A stretch of DNA of 64,000 bases from Bacillota bacterium (GCA_023409265.1 JAEYHZ010000004.1:310001-374000), one strand, 5' to 3'. Positions 35,229 through 44,737 are shown, counted from the stretch's first letter. Notes: a model not told the origin generated them from the letters alone. Translations and numbers: made by a program.

Positions 35229-36410
35229 CTACCTTTTTATAGCTCTGGAGTACTCAGAAGGGCTGATGCCGTACTTCATTTTAAACTGTCTTGAGAAGTA
35301 GTGAATTGATGAATACCCGAGCTTTTCTGAAATCTGGGAGAAATTCAGATTGGTTGTATTGATCAATTCCTTGCTTTTTTCCAGCCTGAAGTTGTTAATA
35401 TAGTCAATAACGGTAGCTCCGGTCTTTTTTCTGAATATCAAAGTGAGGTATGACGGACTGATGGGAATACTTCTTGCAACATCCGGAACTGATATTTTAT
35501 TCTCGATATTTTTTTCGATAAAGTTCATACATTTTTCTATAATAGTATCGTCGATCCTGGTTCTGATTTCGCTGCCCTGCTGTACTATGGTTTTTTCCAG
35601 CAAAAGATTTCTTGCAAGCTTTATAATAAATTCCTTCAGGTAGCAGAGTATTAGATCCTCTGAGTAAAGAGAATTATTCTCCTTTTCAAAAATGATTTTT
35701 TGAAGCAAGGCTCTCATTTCATTGTCTGCAGCAAGGCTTCTGCCGAAAAGAACGGCTGGAGCCATATTCATATCGAAGGTAAGAGTCAGAAATGAAACTG
35801 ACTGATCACTGTCACACCATTGAGTGTGAAATTGGTTCTGGTTATAAAAAATAACATCGCCCTGCTCCATAAGTATGGTTTGATCATCAATAGCAGTATA
35901 CATTTTTCCTTTATCCACATAGGTCAGCTCGAGAAAATCATGGGCCTCCCCTTTAAAAGCAAAGCCTTTTTCCTTTTCCTGATAAAAAAGAGTATGTATC
36001 TTTAAGATATTGATTTTCGAGGACATTCCTAAAGGTCCTTCTACAGGATTCGACAATGCCGACCTTCTTCCGGCATGCAAATACCCCAGTTTATAACTGC
36101 AGTTGCCATATAGTGAAATTACGCTAAAGAAAACATCAGGTTTTAAAACAACCGTTTTATCAAGCAGAAAGAAACAACCCTTTTCCTCTGCTGCGACAGT
36201 AAGATAAAGGAGACACAGGCCGCCCAGGGGATCCAGGACTACAGTATGATCATAACTGAATAAGGTTTCAACCTCCTTAACATTTACAGAAAGCTCTGCA
36301 CTTAGACAGCCATCTGCGAAATATTTTTTCAAAGCGGCCTGGAAGCCATTATGATCAATCAGTCCGTATTTTAATATGCTGGTGTAGTTAATATTTTCTA
36401 TTAGGTTCAT
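35229..36410 (-). CDS. AraC-family transcriptional regulator
   Basis: 393 residues from ATG 36410. The N-terminal part (about 1-150) is of unclear fold, a cupin-like segment (about 160-225: FLELTYVDKGKMYTAIDDQ and MEQGDVIFYNQNQFH) may bind sugar, and a C-terminal AraC double helix-turn-helix (about 290-392: ISPSYLTLIFRKKTG, KLGYSSIHYFSRQFK) binds DNA. It reads divergently from galE across 293 bases, so galE and the genes after it are candidate targets. ATG 36419 is an alternative start; neither has a strong ribosome site. Confidence 0.88.
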   Translation of the reverse strand: MNLIENINYTSILKYGLIDHNGFQAALKKYFADGCLSAELSVNVKEVETLFSYDHTVVLDPLGGLCLLYLTVAAEEKGCFFLLDKTVVLKPDVFFSVISLYGNCSYKLGYLHAGRRSALSNPVEGPLGMSSKINILKIHTLFYQEKEKGFAFKGEAHDFLELTYVDKGKMYTAIDDQTILMEQGDVIFYNQNQFHTQWCDSDQSVSFLTLTFDMNMAPAVLFGRSLAADNEMRALLQKIIFEKENNSLYSEDLILCYLKEFIIKLARNLLLEKTIVQQGSEIRTRIDDTIIEKCMNFIEKNIENKISVPDVARSIPISPSYLTLIFRKKTGATVIDYINNFRLEKSKELINTTNLNFSQISEKLGYSSIHYFSRQFKMKYGISPSEYSRAIKR

Positions 36411-36541
36411 ATTCACCATCCTGTGAGAAATTACAATAGGTTGTTTTATTGAGTTATTTTGTATAAAATATTTACAGTGCTATCCATATTGCAGTATAAG
36501 GCATTATTAATCATCCGCCTTGTCTTGACGAAAAATATCTC

Positions 36542-36578
36542 GCCTTAGAACGGAGTTTTATTATTTAATCATGCCTAA
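36542..36578 (+). repeat. R2 single-arm repeat
   Basis: GCCTTAGAACGGAG, TTTTATTATTTAATCAT and GCCTAA match the R2 arm at 27730-27766. It lies in the galE promoter region. The rest of 36411-36703 is AT-rich without a gene. Confidence 0.5.
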
Positions 36579-36703
36579 AAGAAATTATTATTATAAATAT
36601 TTAATCAAAAATTATAAATACTTTATACGCAAATAATTATACACTATATATATATTGAAAAATATAGATGCACACTATAAAAGCAAACGTTCAGGAGGTT
36701 ACT

Positions 36704-37717
36704 ATGGCAGTATTGGTTACCGGGGGAGCCGGCTATATTGGAACTCATACATGTATCGAACTGGTGTCGGCAGGCTATGAGGTTGTAATTGTGGATAATT
36801 TATGCAACAGCAAGGAGATTGCTGTTGAGAGAGTAAATGACATAACAGGCAAGAAGCTTAAGTTTTACAGGATTGATCTTTTGGACCGGGAGGCCCTTGA
36901 AAATGTATTTATTAATGAAAACATTGATTGCGTAATCCACTTTGCAGCATTAAAGTCACCTACCCAATCAGTTTCAGCTCCATTAGAATATTATCATAAC
37001 AATTTGACGGGTACCTTCAATTTATGTGAATTAATGCAGAAGTACGGTGTGAAGAATCTGGTATTCAGCTCGTCTGCAGCGGTTTACGGGGAACCTGCAA
37101 GCGTACCTATTTATGAGGATTTTCCGGTATGCGCACCAAATCCGTACGGAAGAACAAAACTTATGATAGAAGATATATTAAGGGATATTCACAATGCGGA
37201 TAAAAGCTGGAATATTGCTCTTTTAAGGTATTTCAATCCTGTAGGTGCCCACATCAGCGGCACCATAGGTGAAGATCCCAATGGATTACCAAATAATCTG
37301 GTCCCATATATTTCTCAGGTAGCAGTAGGAAAACTGGAATACTTGAAAGTTACAGGCAATGATTATAATACACCGGATGGCACTGGTATCAGGGACTATA
37401 TTCATGTTGTCGATCTGGCAAAGGGCCATGTAAAGGCAGTGGAGAAGCTTGCAAAAGACCGGATAGGTGTCAGGGAATACAACCTTGGAACCGGTAGAGG
37501 GTACAGTGTGCTCCAAATGATAGAGGCTTTCTCAAAGGCATGTGGTAAACAGATTCCATATAAAATAACAGACAGGAGACCTGGAGATATAGCCACATGC
37601 TACGCCAGCACAGAAAGAGCTGAAAAAGAGCTTGGATGGAAAGCAGAAAAAGGGATTGATGAAATGTGCGCCGACTCCTGGAGATGGCAGTCGCAAAATC
37701 CTCAGGGCTACAAATAA
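36704..37717 (+). CDS. galE: UDP-glucose 4-epimerase
   Basis: Interconverts UDP-glucose and UDP-galactose (or the N-acetyl forms) with bound NAD. 337 residues. The Rossmann motif is VTGGAGYIGTHTC, catalytic Ser is in SSSAAVYGEP, and Tyr148/Lys152 are in NPYGRTK. ATG 36704 fits AGGAGG at 36693; an in-frame ATG at 36668 has no ribosome site. The next genes encode a sugar nucleotidyltransferase and a NahK-like sugar 1-kinase, so it probably works on UDP-sugars made by them. Confidence 0.95.
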   Translation: MAVLVTGGAGYIGTHTCIELVSAGYEVVIVDNLCNSKEIAVERVNDITGKKLKFYRIDLLDREALENVFINENIDCVIHFAALKSPTQSVSAPLEYYHNNLTGTFNLCELMQKYGVKNLVFSSSAAVYGEPASVPIYEDFPVCAPNPYGRTKLMIEDILRDIHNADKSWNIALLRYFNPVGAHISGTIGEDPNGLPNNLVPYISQVAVGKLEYLKVTGNDYNTPDGTGIRDYIHVVDLAKGHVKAVEKLAKDRIGVREYNLGTGRGYSVLQMIEAFSKACGKQIPYKITDRRPGDIATCYASTERAEKELGWKAEKGIDEMCADSWRWQSQNPQGYK

Positions 37718-37817
37718 TATCAACGGTTCAAATATCGTATTGCTTGATCTAATATGTAATTTTCAAAAATATATAGCAGAGCATAAACTATTATAACAGA
37801 TTAAAGGAGATGTAACT

Positions 37818-38750
37818 GTGACAAATAAAACTACTTTAGTAATTATGGCGGCAGGTATGGGGAGCAGGTACGGCGGTCTGAAACAAATTGACCCTGTAGG
37901 TCCTAATGGTGAGATTATAATGGAATACTCCATATATGACGCAATAAAAGCCGGCTTCAGCAAAGTAGTATTCATAATAAAAAAAGAAATTGAAGACACC
38001 TTCAGAGAGGTAATAGGAAGAAAAATTGAGGGGTTGATAGACGTTGAATATGTTTATCAAAGTATTGAAAATATACCGGCTGGATATGCGGTGCCGGAAG
38101 GAAGAGTAAAGCCATGGGGAACAGGCCATGCGGTGCTGAGTGCCAAAGCTGTGGTTAATACTCCTTTTGCAGTTATTAATGCTGACGACTTCTATGGTGC
38201 AAATACTTACAGGCTTTTAAATAATTATCTTTCAAATAGTGCTGATTCACAAGATAAATACAATTACTGCATGGTTGGTTTCATACTTGAAAACACATTA
38301 ACCGAAAACGGACATGTGGCCAGAGGCGTATGCAGCGTAGATAACACGGGAAATCTGATTGATATTCATGAAAGAACAAAGATAATGAAATTCGGCGAAG
38401 AGACAAAATACACCGAGGATGATGAAAACTGGATAGTTATACCAAAGGGTAATATTGTTTCAATGAATACCTGGGGCTTTAACCCAAGCCTTTTTAATGA
38501 ACTGGATGCACTTTTCCCTGTTTTTCTGGAAAACAATAAAAACAATATCCGGAAGGCGGAGTTTTTCCTTCCTACAATTGTTGATAATTTGATTAAGGCT
38601 GGAAAAGCCGATGTCAAAGTATTGTCTACAACCGATAAGTGGTATGGAGTAACCTATCAGGAGGATAAGCCCGTAGTTAAGAAATCCATTGGAGATATGG
38701 TTGCAGCCGGCAAGTATCCTGAAAGTCTGTGGGAGGATCTGAAAAAATGA
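37818..38750 (+). CDS. Sugar-1-phosphate nucleotidyltransferase
   Basis: 310 residues. The N-terminus has LVIMAAGMGSRYGGLKQIDPVGPNGE, the nucleotide-binding loop of NTP-transferases, and INADDFYG provides the metal Asp. It is distinct from GalU and GlmU. Its place between galE and a NahK-like kinase suggests it makes UDP-GlcNAc/GalNAc or UDP-Glc/Gal from the sugar 1-phosphate. Start is GTG 37818 after AAGGAG. Its last four bases overlap the kinase start, so the two are coupled. Confidence 0.85.
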   Translation: MTNKTTLVIMAAGMGSRYGGLKQIDPVGPNGEIIMEYSIYDAIKAGFSKVVFIIKKEIEDTFREVIGRKIEGLIDVEYVYQSIENIPAGYAVPEGRVKPWGTGHAVLSAKAVVNTPFAVINADDFYGANTYRLLNNYLSNSADSQDKYNYCMVGFILENTLTENGHVARGVCSVDNTGNLIDIHERTKIMKFGEETKYTEDDENWIVIPKGNIVSMNTWGFNPSLFNELDALFPVFLENNKNNIRKAEFFLPTIVDNLIKAGKADVKVLSTTDKWYGVTYQEDKPVVKKSIGDMVAAGKYPESLWEDLKK

Positions 38751-39868
38751 TAAAAAATACAGATATTGACTTTCTTCAGCTGATTGGCAACTTTTGTTTT
38801 GAGGGGGAGTTTATTGAGGCTGTTCCTTATGGCTTCGGACATATCAACGACACCTATGCTGCAAGTTTTAAGAAAACTGACGGATCAAGCCATAGATATA
38901 TTCTGCAAAGAATAAATAACAATATCTTTAAGAATCCCGAGCAGTTGATGAACAACATCAAGCTGGTCACAGGGCACATTAAACGGAAACTTTCTTCCCA
39001 GGGTGCTGACTACGGCAGACAGACCCTGAGCATTATTGATACCAAGTGGGGACAAAGTTATTACAAAACAGCTGATAACAAATACTGGAGAGCATATGTT
39101 TTTATTGAAGGCGCCAGAACTTATCAAATTGTTGAAAACGAAAATCATCTGTACAATGCAGGAAATGCCTTCGGAAAGTTCCAAAAGCTTTTAAGTGATT
39201 TTGAGGCAAATTCACTCTATGAAGTAATACCGGATTTTCACAACACAAGAAAAAGATATTTTGCATTCATGGATGCAGTTAACGCAGATATTTGCAACAG
39301 GGCCTCAGAAGTACAGGCTGAAATTGATTTTATCAATAAAAGGGCACAGGAAACCGGCAAAATAACAGAACTGCTTGAAAATAACAAGCTGCCTGTGAGG
39401 GTAACCCACAATGATACAAAATTTAATAATGTTATGATTGATGATATTACGGGAGAAGGAATTTGTGTTGTTGACCTTGACACAGTAATGCCAGGATCAT
39501 CCTTATACGATTTTGGTGATGCTATTCGTTCAGGTACAAATCCGGCTGATGAGGATGAAAAAGATTTGTCCAGGGTATCTATGGAATTGAGACTTTTTGA
39601 GAAATATACAAAGGGCTATCTTGATGCAACCAGAAATGTTTTGACACCTTTAGAAATCGACCTTTTGCCGTTGGGGGCAAAGTTGATGACTTTGGAATGC
39701 GGTATCAGATTTTTGACTGATTATTTAAATGGCGATGTTTATTTCAAAATACATAGGGAGGGTCATAACCTGGACAGATGCAGGACTCAGTTCAAAATGG
39801 TTGAGGATATTGAAGCCAAATGGGACGAAATGAAAAGCATAGTTGATAAGTACAGACAACAGGACTGA
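38747..39868 (+). CDS. NahK-like N-acetylhexosamine 1-kinase
   Basis: 373-residue aminoglycoside-phosphotransferase-fold kinase. Visible motifs are YILQRINNNIFKNPE near the ATP site, VTHNDTKFNNVMID (catalytic loop, Asp in HND) and VDLDTVMPG (metal Asp). This pattern matches N-acetylhexosamine 1-kinase of the bifidobacterial lacto-N-biose pathway, which phosphorylates GlcNAc/GalNAc at C1. Specificity here is inferred. I set the start at ATG 38747, with GGGAGG at 38731. With galE and the nucleotidyltransferase it would form a salvage route from free amino sugar to UDP-sugar. Confidence 0.85.
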   Translation: MIKNTDIDFLQLIGNFCFEGEFIEAVPYGFGHINDTYAASFKKTDGSSHRYILQRINNNIFKNPEQLMNNIKLVTGHIKRKLSSQGADYGRQTLSIIDTKWGQSYYKTADNKYWRAYVFIEGARTYQIVENENHLYNAGNAFGKFQKLLSDFEANSLYEVIPDFHNTRKRYFAFMDAVNADICNRASEVQAEIDFINKRAQETGKITELLENNKLPVRVTHNDTKFNNVMIDDITGEGICVVDLDTVMPGSSLYDFGDAIRSGTNPADEDEKDLSRVSMELRLFEKYTKGYLDATRNVLTPLEIDLLPLGAKLMTLECGIRFLTDYLNGDVYFKIHREGHNLDRCRTQFKMVEDIEAKWDEMKSIVDKYRQQD

Positions 39869-39901
39869 ACAGTGCGCTCCGGCAGGGTTTAAAATTACTT
39901 A

Positions 39902-39930
39902 TTGAATAATGGTAAAGTTTGTAATATAAT
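39902..39930 (+). promoter_or_regulatory. Vegetative promoter of the zinc-ribbon gene
   Basis: TTGAAT (39902-39907), 17 bases, TATAAT (39925-39930). A close match to the housekeeping sigma consensus, 42 bases before the start codon. Confidence 0.7.
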
Positions 39931-39971
39931 GTAAAATATTAATAAATACCTGTTAAGTGAGGGGCGATACA

Positions 39972-40235
39972 ATGTATAATGACAAGACCTTGGTTTGCAA
40001 AGAATGTGGAGAGGAATTTATTTTTTCTGCAGGTGAACAGGAGTTCTATGCTGAAAAAGGCTTCCAGAACGAACCTACAAGATGCAAAGCTTGTAGAAGC
40101 AAGAGAGACCATTCAACAAAAAAAGAACTATATGATGCTGTGTGTGCAGAATGCGGGCAAACAACAAGGGTTCCGTTTAAACCACATTTGGACAAGCCTG
40201 TTTACTGCAGCAAATGTTTTTCAAATAGAAAATAA
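39972..40235 (+). CDS. CxxC-x17-CxxC zinc-ribbon protein
   Basis: 87 residues with two treble-clef-like zinc ribbons: LVCKECGEEF... RCKACRSKRD and AVCAECGQTTRVPF... VYCSKCFSNR, four CxxC pairs in all. This is the CxxC-x17-CxxC small protein family, often near ribosomal or RNA genes; the role is not known. ATG 39972 fits GAGGGG at 39959; the longer frame begins at 39957 with no ribosome site. It has its own promoter and a shared terminator. Confidence 0.88.
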   Translation: MYNDKTLVCKECGEEFIFSAGEQEFYAEKGFQNEPTRCKACRSKRDHSTKKELYDAVCAECGQTTRVPFKPHLDKPVYCSKCFSNRK

Positions 40236-40267
40236 ATTGCTATGCTGATCAAAAATGATAATTGTAT

Positions 40268-40314
40268 AAGCAGGCTGACTTCTAATAAACTTATTGAGGT
40301 CAGCCTGCTTTTTT
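40268..40314. terminator. Bidirectional terminator
   Basis: AAGCAGGCTGACT (40268-40280) pairs with GGTCAGCCTGCTT (40298-40310), then TTTTTC. It serves the convergent zinc-ribbon and LacI genes. Confidence 0.85.
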
Positions 40315-41339
40315 CATGTGGAGTTTCTTTCAATCAGGCTTGTGGGCAAAATGATTTTTTTAGGAAGAGAGCGTTCCCCTTTTATTTTTGAAATCAGTAT
40401 TTCAGCAGCTATCTCCCCCATTTGGGTTTTAGGAACATCGATAGTGCTAAGGGGGGGGTTTGAATATTTGGACATGTCGATATTACTTAAGCCTATAACA
40501 GCAATATCATCAGGTACTTTAAGTCCCTGCTCATAAATTGCGTTAACCGCTATCATTGCCATCAGGTCGCTTGCTGCAAATATGGCAGAGGGTCTGTCCG
40601 GCACATTCAATATTTCAATTGTTTTCGAATAACACAGCTTGGAATCCCATTCGCAGTTCTTTACAATGCTTAAATCTTCTTCTATGCTGTTATCCTCCAG
40701 CACGCTGAGATATCCTCTGTAACGCTGTTCCTTTCTGATGGGATCAATTCCGTCGGTTCCACCTATAAAAGCTATTCTCCTATGACCTTTATCAATCAGG
40801 TGCTGAACTGCTTTTTCAGCAGCTGCAAACCTGTCATAGCATACATTGTCTATATCCTGATGTTTGGTGTCAATGCCGACTATAAACTCAACCTTGTCCT
40901 TCAGCTGTGAATAAATTTCATCGCTCAGGGTTTCCATTACAATAAGCCCGGTTAGAGATTCACTTAATGTATTAAATAATGTTGTGGGATCCTGAAGTTC
41001 ATTTTTTGTTCTTATAACCGATAAACTATAACCATTCTCTATGAGTTTTGATTCAACACCCGATAAAATAGACATAAAGTAAGGATCGGTATACTTTTCA
41101 CGGGTAACACACAAAATGCATCCGATTTTCACCTTGCTGACTGTTGGATTTTTTATGTCGACTTTATTTACAGATTCTTTTCCGCCTTGATTTCTCACGT
41201 AGTTCAGCGCTTTTACCGCCTGCCAGACTCTTTCCCTGGTTTCGTTTGTTACCTTGTATGTTTTATCTGCATTTAATATTCTGGAAACAGTGGCAGTTGA
41301 TACATTGGCCATTTTTGCAACATCTCTTATTGTAGCCAT
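40314..41339 (-). CDS. LacI-family transcriptional repressor
   Basis: 341 residues. The N-terminal LacI helix-turn-helix (ATIRDVAKMANVSTATVSRILN) and hinge are followed by a periplasmic-binding-protein-like ligand domain to the C-terminus (AAADLMAMIAVNAIYEQ, GLSNIDMSKYSNPPLSTID). GGAGGTTT precedes ATG 41339. It is divergent from the Gfo/Idh/MocA-ABC operon, and TGTTTA.TAAACA sites lie at both promoters. It probably represses itself and that operon until a sugar effector binds. Confidence 0.92.
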   Translation of the reverse strand: MATIRDVAKMANVSTATVSRILNADKTYKVTNETRERVWQAVKALNYVRNQGGKESVNKVDIKNPTVSKVKIGCILCVTREKYTDPYFMSILSGVESKLIENGYSLSVIRTKNELQDPTTLFNTLSESLTGLIVMETLSDEIYSQLKDKVEFIVGIDTKHQDIDNVCYDRFAAAEKAVQHLIDKGHRRIAFIGGTDGIDPIRKEQRYRGYLSVLEDNSIEEDLSIVKNCEWDSKLCYSKTIEILNVPDRPSAIFAASDLMAMIAVNAIYEQGLKVPDDIAVIGLSNIDMSKYSNPPLSTIDVPKTQMGEIAAEILISKIKGERSLPKKIILPTSLIERNST

Positions 41340-41374
41340 ATAAACCTCCAAAATTCGTAAACTCGTTTGAATAT

Positions 41375-41403
41375 AGTATAACATGGTAGTAAACATTAGT
41401 AAA
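41375..41403 (-). promoter_or_regulatory. Promoter of the LacI gene with AGTAAACA operator repeats
   Basis: On the minus strand, TTTACT (41398-41403) and TATACT (41375-41380) are 17 bases apart. TAGTAAACA or TAATAAACA half-sites recur about 41386-41416, overlapping the -35 region. Confidence 0.65.
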
Positions 41404-41550
41404 CAAATTAATAAACATTATGTTTGTTACGTTGTGATTTACTAAAACATTGGGAATTTTTCTTCTCTTCCACCCTGGTCAAAAGACATTTGATATAAAA
41501 CCGCTTTATTTGTGCTGAAACAAAAAACTTCTGTAAAACTCATTTAAGTA

Positions 41551-41579
41551 TTTACAAAAGGTTATGCCGGTGGTAAAAT
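41551..41579 (+). promoter_or_regulatory. Promoter of the oxidoreductase/ABC operon
   Basis: TTTACA (41551-41556), 17 bases, TAAAAT (41574-41579). An operator palindrome begins 12 bases downstream. Confidence 0.65.
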
Positions 41580-41591
41580 AAAGTCATAACA

Positions 41592-41617
41592 TGTTTAGTA
41601 AACAATACATAGTGTTT
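41592..41617 (+). promoter_or_regulatory. LacI operator (TGTTTA-G-TAAACA) and second half-site
   Basis: TGTTTAGTAAACA (41592-41604) is a perfect palindrome around the expected +1 to +20 region. TGTTTAC at about 41613 is an extra half-site. Half-sites also occur at the divergent promoter. The remainder of 41618-41847 has no convincing gene. Confidence 0.65.
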
Positions 41618-41847
41618 ACGTTTGACTATTATGAATGAAGAGACATGGCAGATGAAAGTATTACTATAAAATACATGAATGACTATGGCTGTTTTTGTAA
41701 TAGTTGTACAAAATATTGCTTTTTTACCTATTCTGATCAGATAAATATAGATGCAAAATTTACTAAAATTTTAAAAAATTTACGTGCACAATATTTTAGT
41801 AAACAAGGAAAGCAAAAAGACTTATTATTACATGTGGGGGATTATTA

Positions 41848-42948
41848 ATGGAAAAGGCTAAAATTGCAATTATCGGTTTGGGTGATATGGGAATGGGTCA
41901 CTTCAATGGCTTCAGCGCATTAAAAGAAGCGCAGGTAACAGCCATATGCGACAAGGATCAGACCGCTGTCGACAGGGCGCTGGATACCGTTAAAGGGAGT
42001 ATTCCAAGGCAATATACCGATTATAAAGAAATGCTTGACAGGGAGGAATTCGATGGAGTTGTTATAGCGGTACCGGGATTCCTTCATGAAGAATTAGCTA
42101 TAGAGTGTATGAAACGAAATAAGAATATTTTCCTTGAAAAGCCTGTTGCTATTAACTACCAAGGCTACAAGCGAATTATTGAAGCTAAAAAAAACAGTAA
42201 ATCCATTTTACAGGTTGGACTTGTCTATCGCTATTCAAATCTATACAGAACTATCGGCAAAAAACTCAATGAGCAAAGAGAGCTTGGGAACGTAATGATG
42301 GCGTGGTGCAAAGAGTTCCGTCAATGCTTTCCTCAGGAGGATTGGTTTTACGACGAAACAAAATCCGGAGGAACTATAGTGGAGAAAGATTGCCATCATT
42401 TTGATATCTTTAACTGGATGATAGGCTCCAGACCAAAAAGTGTTTTTGCAATGGGAGGACAGCATGTTTATAAAAATGGTCAGGATAACCTGATTGATTG
42501 CAGCTATTCCATAAAAGAACCAAAGATAATCACAAATGTAAGCATTGTAGACCATGCATTAATATCAATTGAGTATGAAAATGGTGCTAAAGCCCAGCTT
42601 GGATTATGCATGTACCTGAAGCCGCAGAATAATTCTGGTGATGGACTAGAGATAGGCTTCATCGGTGACAATGGAAAGCAGTTGATAGCACGTCGGGATG
42701 AATGTTTCGGAATATATGGCGGAGAATATAACGACAAAGTCGAGTACAATCCTGACATTGTATCAGATAATAACGGTTTTGGGCACATTGGATGCCAGAC
42801 TCAAAGGCTTGAATTTATTGAATGTATTTCTCTTAACAAGGAGCCGGTTGCAAACTTGGAGAAAACTGAAGATGCACTGTTAATTGCCCTGGCTGCAGAA
42901 AAATCAATTAAAGAAAATAGAATTGTATCCATATCAGAGTTCAAATAA
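41848..42948 (+). CDS. Gfo/Idh/MocA-family NAD(P)-dependent oxidoreductase
   Basis: 366 residues. The N-terminal Rossmann fold (AIIGLGDMGMGH) binds NAD(P), EKPVA at about 103-107 carries the family lysine, and KDCHHFDIFNW the catalytic-site histidines. The C-terminal half is the alpha/beta substrate domain. Such enzymes oxidise or reduce sugars or inositols. GGGGGAT at 41836 fits ATG 41848. It leads an operon with a sugar ABC importer and probably acts on the imported sugar. Confidence 0.9.
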   Translation: MEKAKIAIIGLGDMGMGHFNGFSALKEAQVTAICDKDQTAVDRALDTVKGSIPRQYTDYKEMLDREEFDGVVIAVPGFLHEELAIECMKRNKNIFLEKPVAINYQGYKRIIEAKKNSKSILQVGLVYRYSNLYRTIGKKLNEQRELGNVMMAWCKEFRQCFPQEDWFYDETKSGGTIVEKDCHHFDIFNWMIGSRPKSVFAMGGQHVYKNGQDNLIDCSYSIKEPKIITNVSIVDHALISIEYENGAKAQLGLCMYLKPQNNSGDGLEIGFIGDNGKQLIARRDECFGIYGGEYNDKVEYNPDIVSDNNGFGHIGCQTQRLEFIECISLNKEPVANLEKTEDALLIALAAEKSIKENRIVSISEFK

Positions 42949-42982
42949 AATTCATACTGTTGGATCAAAGGGGGGATAACAT

Positions 42983-43870
42983 TTGATTAGAATGAAACAG
43001 GAAAAAAGAAATGAAATGTACATGTACCTATTTATTCTTCCTGGTATTTTAGGGTTTCTTTTCTTTTGGCTGATTCCGATCATATATACATTTGTACTAA
43101 GTACATTTAAGACAAATGGTATGAACAACATTTTTGTCGGGGTTGAGAACTATGTCAAGCTCTTTGGTGATAAGGAATACAGAAAAGCCATATTTAATAC
43201 CCTGTACATGGTCATTCTCGGAGTACCTGTAAATATGCTTATTGCACTGGTATTAGCTCTTTTGCTTAATGCAAAAATAAAAGCCCTGGGGCTTTTCAGA
43301 ACTGTTTTTTATATTCCTACAATACTGCCGGGAGTTGCCACAGCGGTTTCAATGTTTTTCATATTCAACACAAAATACGGACTTCTTAACAGAGTATTGA
43401 GTCTTATAGGTATTAATGGAATAGATTGGCTCGGGGAGCCCGGTCTGGCCAAACTATCCTTCATAATAATAGGTGCATGGGGTGTAGGCCAAACCATGAT
43501 CATTTTCCTTATGGGGTTGCAGGGTATTTCTGAAACCTATTATGAAGCTGCATATGTTGATGGAGCAAATATTTTGCAGAGATTCAGGTCGGTTACGCTT
43601 CCAATGCTTACACCTACCATTCTGTACAATTTTATTTTACAGTCCATTGCCCAGATGCAGATATTTACTCCGGCCTATGTTATTACTAACGGAGGACCTG
43701 ATCAGTCTACATATTTCTATGTCTACAAGCTTTACAGGGATGCCTTCCAGTTTGGAAAGTTTGGTTATGCCTCAGCTCAGTCGGTAGTGTTGTTCCTTGT
43801 AACATTGATACTTACCTTCCTGGTCATGAAATCGTCTAATTCCTGGGTGCATTATGAAGGAGGGGAGTAG
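42983..43870 (+). CDS. Sugar ABC transporter permease (UgpA/LacF type)
   Basis: 295 residues with about six hydrophobic helices and an EAA loop (EAAYVDGANILQRFRSVTLPML). I take TTG 42983 as start because GGGGGGA at 42970-42976 is at the right distance; ATG 42992 is too far away. It forms a pair with the permease four bases downstream. The importer belongs to the CUT1 carbohydrate group. Confidence 0.9.
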   Translation: MIRMKQEKRNEMYMYLFILPGILGFLFFWLIPIIYTFVLSTFKTNGMNNIFVGVENYVKLFGDKEYRKAIFNTLYMVILGVPVNMLIALVLALLLNAKIKALGLFRTVFYIPTILPGVATAVSMFFIFNTKYGLLNRVLSLIGINGIDWLGEPGLAKLSFIIIGAWGVGQTMIIFLMGLQGISETYYEAAYVDGANILQRFRSVTLPMLTPTILYNFILQSIAQMQIFTPAYVITNGGPDQSTYFYVYKLYRDAFQFGKFGYASAQSVVLFLVTLILTFLVMKSSNSWVHYEGGE

Positions 43871-43873
43871 AAT

Positions 43874-44737
43874 ATGAATAATCAAAACAAATTCAAAAAA
43901 ACACTGGGTAAATCCTTGGTATATCTGGCTCTTATCATAATATCCTTTTTATTTATCTTACCTTTTTGGCAGATAATTTCTACATCTCTGAAAACCTTTT
44001 TAGAGACAACAGAATATCCACAGAAATTTTTTCCAAAAGTTCCGCAGTGGAAGAATTATTATTATGCTTTTGTGAAAAACGCTGATATCTGGCCGGTGGT
44101 ATTATGGCTCAAAAATACTGTATTTACAACATTGATGGTAGTTGTAGGGAACGTTCTTTCAGGATTATTCATTGCCTATGGGTTTGCAAGATTCAACGGC
44201 AGAGGTAAAAATATCTGGTTCATGCTTATAATTTCAACCATGCTCATACCTGTTCACAGCACTCTGGTTCCACTGTTTATGGTCTATAAGAAGTTAAACT
44301 GGTACAACACATTTTTACCCATAATAGTTCCGCCTTTCTTCGGATTTGCAGTATACATATTCCTGTTAAGGCAGTTTATAATGGGCATCCCCAAAGAACT
44401 TGACGAAGCAGCTACAATTGACGGGGCTTCACCGGTAGGAATACTTTTTAAGATAATTGTTCCACTTGCCAGACCATCAATAATTGCTGTGGGTGTTATG
44501 TGCTTTATTGCAGCATGGGGAGACTTTTTCACTCCACTGATTTTCTTAAGCGATATCAAGAAGTATACCATATCTGTCGGGGTAAGTATAATGCAGAGTC
44601 AGATGAGAATGAACCTCACCGACACACATTTAATTGCATGTGTAATTACGGTTGTAACACTTCCAAGTTTAATAATTTTCTTCGCTGCACAGAAATATTT
44701 TGTCAGCGGGTTAACACTAGGAGCTGTAAAGGGTTAG
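43874..44737 (+). CDS. Sugar ABC transporter permease (UgpE/LacG type)
   Basis: 287 residues, about six helices, EAA loop (DEAATIDGASPVGILFKIIVPLARP) and the recurring C-terminus GLTLGAVKG. It is the second half of the channel with the preceding permease. A 257-base gap with a hairpin separates it from the binding-protein gene. Confidence 0.9.
   Translation: MNNQNKFKKTLGKSLVYLALIIISFLFILPFWQIISTSLKTFLETTEYPQKFFPKVPQWKNYYYAFVKNADIWPVVLWLKNTVFTTLMVVVGNVLSGLFIAYGFARFNGRGKNIWFMLIISTMLIPVHSTLVPLFMVYKKLNWYNTFLPIIVPPFFGFAVYIFLLRQFIMGIPKELDEAATIDGASPVGILFKIIVPLARPSIIAVGVMCFIAAWGDFFTPLIFLSDIKKYTISVGVSIMQSQMRMNLTDTHLIACVITVVTLPSLIIFFAAQKYFVSGLTLGAVKG

Noticed and set aside
39979..40248. 89-codon frame overlapping the zinc-ribbon gene in another frame
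   Set aside because: The zinc-ribbon frame has paired CxxC motifs and a good start; the other shows no domain.
41645..41848. 67-codon frame ending in TAATG with the oxidoreductase start
   Set aside because: It lies in the 5' UTR between operator and gene, has a weak ribosome site, odd composition and no known domain. The downstream gene has its own strong site.
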